A stretch of DNA of 64,000 nucleotides from Rhizobium sp. (GTDB lineage: Bacteria; Pseudomonadota; Alphaproteobacteria; Rhizobiales; Rhizobiaceae), in the NCBI GenBank assembly GCA_003527225.1, contig DPXQ01000139.1, positions 14,781-78,780 on the forward strand. Reading direction: 5' to 3'. How positions within the stretch are numbered: position 1 is the first letter of the stretch; every line of letters starts with the position of its first letter. Position numbers and translations under genes: made by a program. Under the pieces are notes generated by a model, which saw only the letters and a program-made list of their open reading frames with translations, was not told the origin of the DNA and did no database searches. This document shows positions 9,340-19,257 of this stretch, piece by piece.

Positions 9340-9554
9340 CGGCATTCCTTTCCCTCGGGCGGCATCTTCTGCGCTACCCGGTATTTCGTTGGCCAATCGA
9401 AGTATAATGTGCCGCACGGATTGCACAATCCATGCGGCGAAACAATGACAAATCCATTGACATGGCATTCGTGGCAGCATCGAAGCGGCGAATTCTGCCG
9501 ATCTGTTGCAGATTCTCGCAGAGGCGCGCGTGCTCAGATTGCACAACCTGAGCC

Positions 9555-11909
9555 CTATTCGAGCGTAACGTCGGCAGTGGACAATTGTATGTCGCCGAGC
9601 GTCCTGAATGACAGGCGACCTCCGATCGTCCAGTCGCTGGCCGACTCATTGCTGATGTCGCGCTTTTCCGAATAGGTCAGCGAGAAGGTGGTGCATTCGT
9701 CTGCATACGACACGCCGATCCCTCTCCGGGTCAGGAAGCTCTGGTTGACGTCCCAGGTCATCGAGCTCAAGAGCGACCAGTTCTCGGTCACTTTTACTGA
9801 GCTTGAGGCCTGGATTTCAGCGTTGTCGCTCGTGAATCCATACTCGGGTTGGGCAGCGAGCTGCACGTAAGTCAGGTTCGCCTGAAGCCTTTCGTTGGTG
9901 AAGGCGATGCTGGCATCGGTCCGACGCAGGTCGAGCGTCTTTTCATCGAGGCGCGCACTCGCACTCAGCGACACGCCGTTCGGGATATCCACGCCAGCCA
10001 TGCCGACGAAGTCGGATCGGGTGGTTTCGAGCCCGGACCCGGACCCGACCTTTACAAGATCGTCGGTCGCAAATGAGTTCAGCCCGGCAATATGATAGGA
10101 TTGCCCGAAAATGCCCCTGAAGCCGAGGCCGTTGTCGAGTGAACCGGTGTAGCGGATGCCGACATTGGCCCGCGTGCCGCCCTCGACGCGGTCAAAGCCT
10201 GAGAATTTGTCGCGCTCGAAAAGGTTCGTGGCGTCAAACACGAAACTCTGGGCGTCTTCATTCGGCAGCCGACCCGCCAGTTGTTCGTCGTTACGGGCAT
10301 AGATCTGGGCGATCGGCTCGATCACATGGCTGCTGTTGTTCGTGGTGATCAGCAGCGGATAGCGAGCCTCGAGCCCCGCCGTCAGCATATAGCGCGTTGC
10401 CGTCGCATCTGTCGTGTAGTTGCCGGTATAGGCGCCGGGTGCGTTCATGTCGAGCCAGTAGGCGTCGCCACGGGCGGAGAGAAGCGGGGTCAACTGCAGG
10501 CCGCCGGGCGCCGAGAACGTCCGTTTCCATTCGGCTTCGCCGGTCATGCGGCTCATCGAGCCCTTGAGCCCGCGATAACGGGTGAGATCGTTTATCCCAT
10601 CCTTGTTGGTGTCGACCGCGACCTCGTCCGCCTTGAACCGCGACAGCCCTGTGAAATTCAAAGTGGCAGAAAGCTCGCCACCCGCCACGGGTTCGGGAGC
10701 GACGTAGCTGTAGTCGAGTGAAGGGAAGACGACCGGCTGTTTCTTTTCCGCGGTGTTTGCCGGATCGGCATCCTGAACGTCAAAGTAGTAAGCACGCAAA
10801 TCGAACGCGTTTCGTTGGCCCAGTCCAGACAGGTAGACTTGGTTGACATGCGTAGATTCGTTCAGTCCCGAGAGGCTATAGGTCCGGGCAAAATTGTTGT
10901 CGCTCTGCACCATGACATCCCAGCCGAAGGTCCAGCGAGGATTGATCCTGAAGTCGCCCTTCGAGGCGACCATTCCGCGGCTTTCATTCACCGCGTCGCT
11001 TGTGCCGGCGGTAAACTTCTCCGGGTGCAGCTGGTTGATGCCGCCAAAGCGCAATGAGGCGCTACCCTTTTCAAACCGCTGACGGACTTCCACATCGACC
11101 AGGACGCCCTGATTGGTATAGCCGGTCGTGTTGATGGTCGCATCACGGTGGTTGGATATTGCCCAATAGTAAGGCACCGTCAGCCCGAAGCCGAGATTTT
11201 CGGAGAAGCTCATTCTCGGGAAAAGGAACCCTGATTTCCTTTTGACCGTGTGATCCGGAACCTCGATCCATGGAACGGTCGCGACTGTCTGGCCGAAAAG
11301 CTGGAATCGCGCTTTTTCCAGCCTGATGGTGTGCTTTTCACCATTCTGTATGACGCGCTCCGCCTTCACTTGCCAAAGCGGCGCCCGTTCGGGATGCTCG
11401 GCGCAGGGCAGGCAGGCCGTATAGACGCCCTTGTTCAGGATGAATTGGTTGCCGCCAACCCGCTCGCCGCTTTCCGCCAGAAGGCGCGTATTGTCGGTGG
11501 TCTCGATTCGAAGCGCCTCGATGAATCCGTCGGCGAAAGTATCGGTGACGTCCATCGTATCGGCATAGACACGGTTGCCGTCAGGCTCCACGAGTTCGAT
11601 ATTGCCGGTTGCCGTCATCCGGCCGGTTTTCTGATTGTATTCGACGTGCTGGGCGACCATCTGGTAGCCGGAATAATTGATCTGCACGGCGCCGTTCGCG
11701 ATCACGCGCTGCGAATCGCGGTCGTAGACCAATTCGTTTGCGGTAAGCAGGAGCTTGGCATCTTCGGATACATTCGCGCCCAGCGAACCCATTTGCGTGC
11801 TGTCCTGAGCGCGCACGAGTTCAGCCGACGTCAGGTACGAAAACACAGACGATCCCGTCAGCAGGGCTAGCAAAAGCCTTCTGATATTTCCGCGGTCTTT
11901 TACCGCCAC
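9555..11909 (-). CDS. lptD: LPS-assembly protein LptD
   Basis: Outer-membrane barrel that, with LptE, inserts lipopolysaccharide into the outer leaflet. From the GTG at 11909 (GGAGG 7 bp upstream, overlapping the lptG stop as TAGTG) it is 784 aa. It has a signal peptide (RRLLLALLTGSSVF core), an N-terminal OstA jellyroll domain (about 45-190), then a long beta-barrel. Two cysteine positions at about 165-168 (ACLPC) may serve the disulphides seen in other LptD proteins. Cotranscription with lptF and lptG places the transenvelope bridge in one operon. Confidence 0.95.
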   Translation of the reverse strand: MAVKDRGNIRRLLLALLTGSSVFSYLTSAELVRAQDSTQMGSLGANVSEDAKLLLTANELVYDRDSQRVIANGAVQINYSGYQMVAQHVEYNQKTGRMTATGNIELVEPDGNRVYADTMDVTDTFADGFIEALRIETTDNTRLLAESGERVGGNQFILNKGVYTACLPCAEHPERAPLWQVKAERVIQNGEKHTIRLEKARFQLFGQTVATVPWIEVPDHTVKRKSGFLFPRMSFSENLGFGLTVPYYWAISNHRDATINTTGYTNQGVLVDVEVRQRFEKGSASLRFGGINQLHPEKFTAGTSDAVNESRGMVASKGDFRINPRWTFGWDVMVQSDNNFARTYSLSGLNESTHVNQVYLSGLGQRNAFDLRAYYFDVQDADPANTAEKKQPVVFPSLDYSYVAPEPVAGGELSATLNFTGLSRFKADEVAVDTNKDGINDLTRYRGLKGSMSRMTGEAEWKRTFSAPGGLQLTPLLSARGDAYWLDMNAPGAYTGNYTTDATATRYMLTAGLEARYPLLITTNNSSHVIEPIAQIYARNDEQLAGRLPNEDAQSFVFDATNLFERDKFSGFDRVEGGTRANVGIRYTGSLDNGLGFRGIFGQSYHIAGLNSFATDDLVKVGSGSGLETTRSDFVGMAGVDIPNGVSLSASARLDEKTLDLRRTDASIAFTNERLQANLTYVQLAAQPEYGFTSDNAEIQASSSVKVTENWSLLSSMTWDVNQSFLTRRGIGVSYADECTTFSLTYSEKRDISNESASDWTIGGRLSFRTLGDIQLSTADVTLE

Positions 11910-12994
11910 TAACCATCCTCCTGATGGAGCAGGATCGTCGCTCCGAGTGACATCGCCACGACGACCGGCACCCATGCCGCGACGAACGGCGGCACGACAC
12001 CGCTGCTCCCGAATGCTTTGACAAGCACGGTTACAACATAAAGCACGAACCCTGAAAGGATTCCACCCAGAATCACCGACCGTGATTGATTGAATCTGCT
12101 GAATTTTAACGAGACGGTTGCGGCGATCAGCGTCATGGCAACCAGAAGGAATGGCAGCGATAGAAGCGAATGGAATTGCGTCTCGAGTGCCTTGGGCGAG
12201 ACCCCGAACGATTTTGCAACCGCAATTTTCCTAGAAAGATCATAAAAAGCAACGGTCTCCGGCTGTGCGAGACGTTCTTGCACGAACTCTTGTTTCAAAT
12301 TGGTACCGACTTTGGCTGTGGCGAGCCTTGTGGGCACTTCACCCGGTCTCGTTTCCGTCACGTCGTTAAGGAGCCAGTAACCATCTTTCAACTTTGCCGA
12401 TTTCGCATCCTGTCGAAGAATGATGCGCCCGTTGCTATCGAAGTGGATCAGGACCGCCTCCACGAGCAGCGTACCGTCTTCTAGGATGCTTTTGGCGCCC
12501 AGAATGACGTCGTTGCCGCCGCTGATCTGCCTGAGCCACGGGATCGCGCTGCTGCTTTTCTGCACACTCCCTTCTCCGCGCCAGGCTGATTCGATCGAGA
12601 GCGCTTGCCGCTGCCCCCAGGCGGCGAGCGGATTGATGAGAAGTGTTGCGGCCAGTCCCACGGCAAGCGCGCCGGCCAGAAACGGGGCCATGAACTGCCA
12701 GACAGAGATTCCGGCGGCCCGCGCCACGACCAGTTCGGACTTGCGGTTGAGGGTGATGAGCGTCGTCATGCCCACGAATAGGGTGATGAACGGAATGGTC
12801 TGCTGCAAGATCAGTGGAAGCCGCAGCGCTGTCAGGTAGAGGACGCCGATGAGCGAGTAGGAGGCAAACCCGGCAAGGCGGCCCGTCGTCTCGCTGAAAT
12901 CGACGAGATAGATGATTGCGATCACCCCGATGAAAAACCAGAACATCGTGACGAGATAGCGTCTCAGAAAGTAGCGGCCGAGCGTGAGGATCAA
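11909..12994 (-). CDS. lptG: LPS export ABC transporter permease LptG
   Basis: Inner-membrane permease of the LptB2FG complex that extracts LPS from the inner membrane. It is 361 aa in the YjgP/YjgQ family: three membrane segments at the N-terminus (about 10-35, 60-85, 100-125), a periplasmic beta-jellyroll domain (about 130-265), then three C-terminal segments. The N-terminus MILTLGRYFLRRYL is typical of LptG. The start overlaps the lptF stop by 4 bp (ATGA), and the stop overlaps the lptD GTG. Confidence 0.94.
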   Translation of the reverse strand: MILTLGRYFLRRYLVTMFWFFIGVIAIIYLVDFSETTGRLAGFASYSLIGVLYLTALRLPLILQQTIPFITLFVGMTTLITLNRKSELVVARAAGISVWQFMAPFLAGALAVGLAATLLINPLAAWGQRQALSIESAWRGEGSVQKSSSAIPWLRQISGGNDVILGAKSILEDGTLLVEAVLIHFDSNGRIILRQDAKSAKLKDGYWLLNDVTETRPGEVPTRLATAKVGTNLKQEFVQERLAQPETVAFYDLSRKIAVAKSFGVSPKALETQFHSLLSLPFLLVAMTLIAATVSLKFSRFNQSRSVILGGILSGFVLYVVTVLVKAFGSSGVVPPFVAAWVPVVVAMSLGATILLHQEDG

Positions 12995-14172
12995 GATTTT
13001 CCTCCTTGCCCGGATCGAACGGGGTTGCGCCGCAAGCGGTTGGAGATCGCGCTCCAGGAGCGCACTATGCCGTTGCTAAATGCGCGAGGCAGGCGAAGCT
13101 TGCGGCCGGTGACCAGCGTGAACGCGGCGATCCCGCCGCTGACGAGCGGTAACGCGTAGATGAGAGGCGTGTAGATCGCATCCTTTTCGGCCAGTTTGAC
13201 GGAGTAGTTTCCAAGCCAGTAGATGACCAATGCGGTCGTAAGTGCTGATGCCATCGGGTGCAGACGCCCTTCGCGATGCGATCGGGCATCGCCCGAAATT
13301 GCGAGCGAAATCAGTGCGAAGACCAGAGGAAATATCCAGTTGGTCAACCGCTTGTGCAGCATGCTGCGGTATTCGCCGGGGTTTTGCTGCACGCCTGGAT
13401 CGTTCGAATCCGGGTTGAGCAAGAAGGGCAGGTCGCGATCGAGCGCGGTCAGCCAAGGTTGCCCGCGTGATTGTGAAAACGTCGACAGGTCGAAGGAATA
13501 GGAATCAAAACGCACTACCGAGACGTTTCCGTCGGGAGCTTTCCGGTGAACCTCACCGTCGTTCATGATCAGCGCAGCGCCCTTCGCGTCGACGGCACCT
13601 TCTCGCGCATAATAAATGAGTTCAGAAGCGGGGTTTCGATAGTCGGCGACGAACAGCCCCTTGAGCCCCCGCCCTGCGAGGCGCTCCGATATCTGTACGT
13701 AGAGGCCGTCCTCGATCTTTCGGAAATTCTTCTCGTCGATCACGGTAGACAGCAGGTCGGCATAGGCGGCGGCGATCATTTGGCGGGCGGCAATGCGCAG
13801 CTTCGATTCGACGAAACCGCCCATGACGAACGAGAACGCACAAAGGACGACTGTAAATATCAGGATCGGCCGGGTGATGAGACTGCGTGACGCGCCTGCT
13901 GCATCGATCACGGCGAGCTCGGAATCGTTGTTCATGGCGGCAAGCGTCTGCGTGATGCCGATTACCAGGGCGAACGGCATGATTTCCGGCACGATGGTCG
14001 GAAGGATCAGGGTCGCGAGTTTCATGAACGAGCCGACAGACTGTCCGCTATCCGTCACGAGGTTTATCCGCGCCAGAACCTGGGTGATCCAGATGATGGC
14101 CAGCACCGGCACGAGGGCGGTGAGGAACATCTGGCCGACCCGCCGCAGGATATAGAGTTCGAGAAGCTTCAT
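12991..14172 (-). CDS. lptF: LPS export ABC transporter permease LptF
   Basis: Partner permease of LptG in the LPS exporter. It is 393 aa with the same plan: three N-terminal membrane segments, a periplasmic domain (about 125-285) and three C-terminal segments, followed by a basic cytoplasmic tail. The start MKLLELYILRRVGQMF and the motif PFALVIGITQTLAAMN fit LptF. It is the first gene of the six-gene minus-strand run. The 109-bp gap upstream, after the PAP2 gene, is the likely promoter site, although no clear -35/-10 is visible. Confidence 0.93.
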   Translation of the reverse strand: MKLLELYILRRVGQMFLTALVPVLAIIWITQVLARINLVTDSGQSVGSFMKLATLILPTIVPEIMPFALVIGITQTLAAMNNDSELAVIDAAGASRSLITRPILIFTVVLCAFSFVMGGFVESKLRIAARQMIAAAYADLLSTVIDEKNFRKIEDGLYVQISERLAGRGLKGLFVADYRNPASELIYYAREGAVDAKGAALIMNDGEVHRKAPDGNVSVVRFDSYSFDLSTFSQSRGQPWLTALDRDLPFLLNPDSNDPGVQQNPGEYRSMLHKRLTNWIFPLVFALISLAISGDARSHREGRLHPMASALTTALVIYWLGNYSVKLAEKDAIYTPLIYALPLVSGGIAAFTLVTGRKLRLPRAFSNGIVRSWSAISNRLRRNPVRSGQGGKS

Positions 14173-14281
14173 GCCGTTTCCTGGTGGCGCGTCTGCAAAG
14201 GCGCGCCAGTTAGCAAGGACAGGATTTCTCTACGACTCTTGTGGCCGTTTGGCGACAGCGCCGATGGCTGTTTTCGCATGC

Positions 14282-15139
14282 TCATCGTTGAATTTTCCGT
14301 GTCCGCGCTATTTCGAACACTGCGAAGACCGCCGCGTAGACGACCAGTGAGGAGAGCCAGCCTAGCGTGACGTCGGAAAGATAATGTCCGCCGAAAGAGA
14401 GGCGAAGCGCCGGCGTGACAAGCGAAACGGCCAGAATCGGTGGCGCCAGAACGGGCCGAAGATGGGGCGGCAGAAAGAGGATGATGCACGCTACCCAGCC
14501 CGCGCCTGCCGCTTCCCCCGACACGAAGGAGCAGTTGTTGTCGCATTGACCGATAAAGGAGCCCGCCGGTGTGAATGGCAGGTTGCCGCCGAAGAGGTCT
14601 GTCTGGTAGGGGCGCGGGCGGCCCGAAAAGCTTTTCAAAACCAGATTGACGAGCACATAAGGCCCTATGAAGAGAGCAAGCAGCGATAGCGAAATGCGTC
14701 GCACCTTGACGGCATCGTAGGTGGCGCCATGGTGCTGAAGGCACCGGATCAGAATCCAGAGAAGCATGAGTGCCGCCGCCGAGGGCACATAGAAGAACAC
14801 CTTCCGCAGGAATATGAAAATGTCTTCCTGGGCATAGGGGAAGCTGCCACAAACCTGGCCTGCGGTGTGGGGTTCCGGACAGGCCGTTGCGACGAAGAAG
14901 GCGCGTGCCACCGTGATGTCGACTTCGGGAAAGGCATAGAAGGCGAGGAGCAACAGCCACCAGAGCGCAAAGAGCGCCAGCGCCCGGACAACCGATCTGC
15001 GGGAAAGGGCGTCGCGCAAGACAGCGGGCGTCGCGGCGGGCAGGATCGTTCTCAAATGCGGCGGTTCCGTTGCATGTTTCCTGGCGGTCGGGGTCCGGAC
15101 CGCGGCGGCGAACCTATCCGCACTGGCAAGCGCGGACAA
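14282..15139 (-). CDS. PAP2-family membrane phosphatase (lipid phosphatase-like)
   Basis: A 285-aa polytopic membrane protein with about six membrane segments. The PAP2 signatures are present in order: K-x6-RP as KSFSGRPRP, a second motif that reads FVSGEAAG where PSGH is usual, and R-x5-H-x3-D as RLSFGGHYLSD. Such enzymes remove phosphate from lipid A, undecaprenyl-PP or phosphatidylglycerol phosphate. Lying beside the Lpt operon, a lipid A or carrier-lipid substrate is plausible but not shown. The His-to-Glu change in motif 2 is discussed as a finding. Confidence 0.82.
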   Translation of the reverse strand: MSALASADRFAAAVRTPTARKHATEPPHLRTILPAATPAVLRDALSRRSVVRALALFALWWLLLLAFYAFPEVDITVARAFFVATACPEPHTAGQVCGSFPYAQEDIFIFLRKVFFYVPSAAALMLLWILIRCLQHHGATYDAVKVRRISLSLLALFIGPYVLVNLVLKSFSGRPRPYQTDLFGGNLPFTPAGSFIGQCDNNCSFVSGEAAGAGWVACIILFLPPHLRPVLAPPILAVSLVTPALRLSFGGHYLSDVTLGWLSSLVVYAAVFAVFEIARTRKIQR

Positions 15140-15267
15140 GAGGTTTGGCTTTGTCTTCCCTCCTTCCTGCCAAAAGTGCCGGTGCCGCGTAGATTAAGCC
15201 CTTGCGTTCACGTTCGAAACGGAGATGATCGCGGTTTCCCGATTTCACGTATCCTGCCGGAGTGCCC

Positions 15268-16761
15268 ATGTCTGCCAAATTCGACATCTCCTTTGCCAAA
15301 GACCACCGGATATCCGGCGGACTCGCCATCCTCCTGAAAACGGCTGGCGCCGACAAACCTGCGGGCGCCGAAGTGGCAGACCCGGCGGACGTCACCACCA
15401 GGGCAGCCAAAATCGGCAAGTTTACCGGCAAGGCGAGGGCTACACTCGATGTCTTCGCGCCGCACGGTTCACCCGCCGACCGCGTGGTCGTTCTTGGTCT
15501 CGGCAAACCGGCGGAGCTCACCGCCCACGACTGGCTTCGGGCCGGAGGGGCCGCTGCTGCAACGTTCAAGAGTGCCGATAAGGTGACCGTATTCGTCGAT
15601 GCGCCCGGCATCGAGGTAAGCGGCAAGGCGGCGGCTGATTTCGCGCTCGGAATGCTGCTGCGCAATTACAGCTTCGACACCTACAAGACCAAAAAGGACG
15701 AGGACAACGGCAAGTCCGAACCCAAACAGGTTAAGATAACCATTGTCACCGCGGAAGCCGTGGCCGCGAAGAAGGCCTTTGCCGAAAACGAGGCGGTGGC
15801 CGAAGGTGTCGCGCTGGCGCGCGATCTTGTCAACGAGCCGCCAAACGTGCTCGGTCCCGAAGAGTTCGCCGACAAGGCCAAGGCGCTCGAAAAGCTCGGC
15901 GTGGATGTCGAAATCCTGACCGAAAAGGAAATGAAGAAGCTCGGCATGGGCGCGCTGCTCGGCGTGGCCCAAGGGTCCGTGCGCCCGCCGCGGCTTGCGG
16001 TCATGCAATGGAAGGGCGGCAAGTCAAAGGACAAGCCGATCGCGTTTGTCGGCAAGGGCGTCGTTTTCGATACCGGCGGGATCTCGATCAAGCCCGCCGC
16101 CGGCATGGAGGATATGAAGGGTGACATGGGCGGAGCTGCGGCCGTCACCGGCCTCATGCATGCGCTTGCCTCGCGCAAGGCCAAGGCGAACGTGGTCGGC
16201 ATCATCGGACTTGTGGAAAACATGCCGGACGGCAATGCCCAGCGTCCGGGCGACATCGTCACGTCCATGTCGGGCCAGACGATCGAGGTCATCAATACTG
16301 ACGCGGAAGGCCGTCTCGTGCTTGCCGATGCACTCTGGTACTGCAACGACCGCTTCAAGCCGGAATTCATGATCAATCTCGCGACGCTGACGGGCGCTAT
16401 CGTGGTGGCGCTCGGCAACCTGCATGCCGGCCTGTTCTCCAATGACGACCCGCTCGCGGAAAAGTTGCTGGCCGCCGGGCTTTCGACCAACGAGCGCCTG
16501 TGGCGCATGCCGCTCGGCAAGGAGTATGACAAGATGATCGACTCGAAGTTCGCCGACATGAAGAACTCGAGCGGCCGCCATGCCGGCTCGATCACCGCTG
16601 CGCAGTTCCTGAAACGCTTCGTCAAGGATACTCCTTGGGCGCATCTCGACATCGCGGGCACGGCCATGGGCTCACCGACAGACGAGATCAACCGGTCGTG
16701 GGGTTCGGGATTCGGTGTGCGCCTGCTTGATGAATTGGTTCGCGCCCACTACGAGGCGTGA
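15268..16761 (+). CDS. pepA: leucyl aminopeptidase (M17 family)
   Basis: Cytoplasmic dinuclear-metal aminopeptidase that releases N-terminal residues from peptides; homologues also bind DNA. It is 497 aa from the ATG at 15268 (GGAG 5 bp upstream); a GTG at 15262 is possible. The M17 catalytic core is complete: [15 protein letters not shown] with the metal ligands, DMGGAAAV, and the [14 protein letters not shown] signature. The stop is followed closely by holC, a pairing common in Proteobacteria. Confidence 0.96.
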   Translation: MSAKFDISFAKDHRISGGLAILLKTAGADKPAGAEVADPADVTTRAAKIGKFTGKARATLDVFAPHGSPADRVVVLGLGKPAELTAHDWLRAGGAAAATFKSADKVTVFVDAPGIEVSGKAAADFALGMLLRNYSFDTYKTKKDEDNGKSEPKQVKITIVTAEAVAAKKAFAENEAVAEGVALARDLVNEPPNVLGPEEFADKAKALEKLGVDVEILTEKEMKKLGMGALLGVAQGSVRPPRLAVMQWKGGKSKDKPIAFVGKGVVFDTGGISIKPAAGMEDMKGDMGGAAAVTGLMHALASRKAKANVVGIIGLVENMPDGNAQRPGDIVTSMSGQTIEVINTDAEGRLVLADALWYCNDRFKPEFMINLATLTGAIVVALGNLHAGLFSNDDPLAEKLLAAGLSTNERLWRMPLGKEYDKMIDSKFADMKNSSGRHAGSITAAQFLKRFVKDTPWAHLDIAGTAMGSPTDEINRSWGSGFGVRLLDELVRAHYEA

Positions 16762-16781
16762 TCCGCGAAAGGGCAGGGACC

Positions 16782-17231
16782 TTGGCCGATATCCTCTTTT
16801 ACCACCTGACGGAATCGAAGCTCGAGGACGCCCTGCCGCCGCTCATCGAAAAAAGTATCGAGCGTGGCTGGCGGGTCGCCGTGCAGACGGGCGACCCGGC
16901 GCGCCGCGACGCGCTCGACACGCATCTCTGGACCTGGCGCGACGAGAGCTTCCTGCCCCACGGAACCGACGCCACGGCGGATCCGGAGAACCAGCCGGTC
17001 CTCTTGACCGTCTCGCCGGACAATCTGAACAACGCCTCGGTGCGCTTCCTCATTGATGGCGCAGAGCCGCCGGAAGCGCTCGACTACGACCGCGTCGTCT
17101 TCGTCTTCGACGGTCATGACCAGAATCAGCTGGAAGCCGCGCGCGGCCAGTGGAAGAAGCTGAAGGCCGGGGGGCACACGCTCACCTATTGGCAGCAGAA
17201 CAACGAGGGGCGCTGGGAAAAGAAGGCGTGA
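16782..17231 (+). CDS. holC: DNA polymerase III chi subunit HolC
   Basis: Clamp-loader accessory subunit that links the polymerase III holoenzyme to SSB. It is 149 aa from a TTG at 16782 preceded by aaagggcaggga; translation from there begins (M)ADILFYHL, the usual family N-terminus. A GTG at 16758 that overlaps the pepA stop is the alternative. Motifs seen are FYHLTES, GWRVAVQ, LDTHLWTW and ESFLPHG, matching the chi fold. It ends 13 bp from the stop of the convergent ABC-F gene. Confidence 0.9.
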   Translation: MADILFYHLTESKLEDALPPLIEKSIERGWRVAVQTGDPARRDALDTHLWTWRDESFLPHGTDATADPENQPVLLTVSPDNLNNASVRFLIDGAEPPEALDYDRVVFVFDGHDQNQLEAARGQWKKLKAGGHTLTYWQQNNEGRWEKKA

Positions 17232-17244
17232 GGATGAAGCCTCC

Positions 17245-19134
17245 TTACCCCGCCATCGCCTCTTCATATTCCGCCGATAGCTCCAGCCACTGCTCTTCCG
17301 CCGCTGCGAGCTTGGCGGCGGCCTCGCCGCGCTGCCTGGCTTTCTCCGCAGCCTTGGCGGGGCTCTTTTCATAGAGCGCCGGGTCTGCAAGCTCAGCATC
17401 AAGTGTCTGAATCAAAGTCTCCAGTTTCTTCGTCAGGGACTCGATATCATTGATCTTTTTTCTGAGCGGGGCCAGCGACGCGCGCCGTTCGGCGGCGAGC
17501 TTGCGCTGGTCGGCCTTGGTGGCCTGCTCGGCTAGAGGTTCAGGTTTGTCCTTTTCGTCTTTTTTTTTACCGGCGGAGACGATCAGGCTGCGATACTCCT
17601 CCATATCGCCTTCGAAGCTTGTGACCGTGCCATCGTTGACAAGCCAGAGCCGGTCGACCGTCGCTTCAATCAGGTGCCGGTCGTGCGAGATCAGGATGAC
17701 GGCGCCGTCATAGTCGTTGAGTGCCGCGATCAGCGCCCGACGGCTGTCGATGTCGAGGTGGTTGGTCGGCTCGTCGAGGATCAAAAGGTTCGGCGCATGG
17801 AATGCGGCAAGCCCCATCAGAAGGCGCGCCTTCTCGCCGCCCGAAAGATCCTTCGCCGCCGTCGCCATCTTCTCCGTGGCAAGACCCATCTGCGCGACAC
17901 GGGCGCGCACCTTGGCCTCCGGCGCTCCCGGCATCAGGCGGCGAACATGGTCGACGGGTGTGTCGTTGGGGATCAGGTCGTCGAGCTGGTGCTGGGCGAA
18001 AAAGCCGATCTTCAGGTTCGGCGCGAGCTTGATCTCGCCACTCTCGGCCTGGAGCCGTCCCGAGATGAACTTGGCGAAGGTCGATTTGCCGTTGCCGTTC
18101 GAGCCGAGAAGCGCGATGCGGTCGTCATTGTCGATCCGGAGATTGATGTTCCTCAGGATCGGCTTGCCGGGTTCGTAGCCGACCGCCCCGCCCTGGATGG
18201 CCACGATCGGGGAAGCGGGCTGCTTTTCCGGTTCCGGGAAGGTGATCGGCTGAACGTGATCCTCGATCACGGAGGCGACGGTTCCCATCCGCTCCAGCGC
18301 CTTCACGCGCGACTGTGCCTGCTTGGCCTTGGATGCCTTGGCCTTGAACCGATCGATGAAGCTTTGCAGGTGTTTGCGCGCCGCCTCGTTCTTGGCCTTG
18401 GCCTTCATCTGCAGTTCGTCGGCTTCCGCCTTCTGCCGCTCGAACTGGTCGTAGCCGCCGCGATAGAAGGTGAGCTTCTTCTGGTCGAGATGGATGATCG
18501 AGTTGACAGCTGTGTTCAGCAGGTCGCGGTCGTGGCTGATGACGATGACCGTGTGAGGATAGCGCCGCACATAGTCCTCGAGCCAGAGCGTGCCTTCGAG
18601 GTCGAGATAGTTGGTCGGCTCGTCGAGGAGCAGAAGGTCCGGCTCGGAGAAGAGCACGGCGGCGAGCGCCACGCGCATCCGCCAGCCGCCCGAAAATGAG
18701 GATGCAGGGCGCAACTGCGCCTCGGCGTTGAATCCAAGACCGGCGAGAATGGTGGCCGCGCGGGCCTCCGCCGAATGGGCGTCGATATCGGCAAGCCGTA
18801 TCTGGATTTCGGCAATCCGGTGCGGGTCGGCGGCAGTCTCGGCTTCTTCGAGCAGGGCCGCGCGCTCCTTGTCGGCCGCAAGAACGATTTCGATCAGCGA
18901 ATCCTCGGTGCCTGGCGCTTCCTGCGCCACCTGGCCGATCCGGGCGTTCTTCGGGATCGAGACTGAGCCGGTCTCGGCATGGAGCTCGCCGGTGATGATC
19001 TTGAAAAGCGTCGATTTGCCGGCGCCGTTCCGCCCGACGAGACCGGCCTTCGTTCCGCTCGGCAGCGACACGCTGGCATGGTCGATCAGGAGGCGGCCGG
19101 CAATGCGGGCCGAAATATCGTTGATGGTAATCAT
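17245..19134 (-). CDS. ABC-F family ATP-binding cassette protein
   Basis: A 629-aa soluble protein with two ABC ATPase domains and no membrane segments. Domain 1 has Walker A GRNGAGKST, signature FSGGWRMR and Walker B LLLLDEPTNYLD. Domain 2 has GSNGNGKST, LSGGEKARL and LLILDEPTNHLD. The charged linker between them (about 240-310) and the C-terminal coiled coil (about 530-625) fit the Uup/EttA class that acts on ribosomes. The start at 19134 (MITINDISARI) matches the family; the longer frame upstream has no support. Which ABC-F subfamily it belongs to is uncertain. Confidence 0.92.
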   Translation of the reverse strand: MITINDISARIAGRLLIDHASVSLPSGTKAGLVGRNGAGKSTLFKIITGELHAETGSVSIPKNARIGQVAQEAPGTEDSLIEIVLAADKERAALLEEAETAADPHRIAEIQIRLADIDAHSAEARAATILAGLGFNAEAQLRPASSFSGGWRMRVALAAVLFSEPDLLLLDEPTNYLDLEGTLWLEDYVRRYPHTVIVISHDRDLLNTAVNSIIHLDQKKLTFYRGGYDQFERQKAEADELQMKAKAKNEAARKHLQSFIDRFKAKASKAKQAQSRVKALERMGTVASVIEDHVQPITFPEPEKQPASPIVAIQGGAVGYEPGKPILRNINLRIDNDDRIALLGSNGNGKSTFAKFISGRLQAESGEIKLAPNLKIGFFAQHQLDDLIPNDTPVDHVRRLMPGAPEAKVRARVAQMGLATEKMATAAKDLSGGEKARLLMGLAAFHAPNLLILDEPTNHLDIDSRRALIAALNDYDGAVILISHDRHLIEATVDRLWLVNDGTVTSFEGDMEEYRSLIVSAGKKKDEKDKPEPLAEQATKADQRKLAAERRASLAPLRKKINDIESLTKKLETLIQTLDAELADPALYEKSPAKAAEKARQRGEAAAKLAAAEEQWLELSAEYEEAMAG

Positions 19135-19257
19135 GCCCGCGCTTTTGACGGAACCGGGCAGCAAAGGCAAGACGGGATCGGGCAGGTGGACGGCCACCGC
19201 ATGCCGGCACCTCGCGCTGGTGTCCTCAGGGCAACAGATCGTGTTGAAGCGCGCTCC

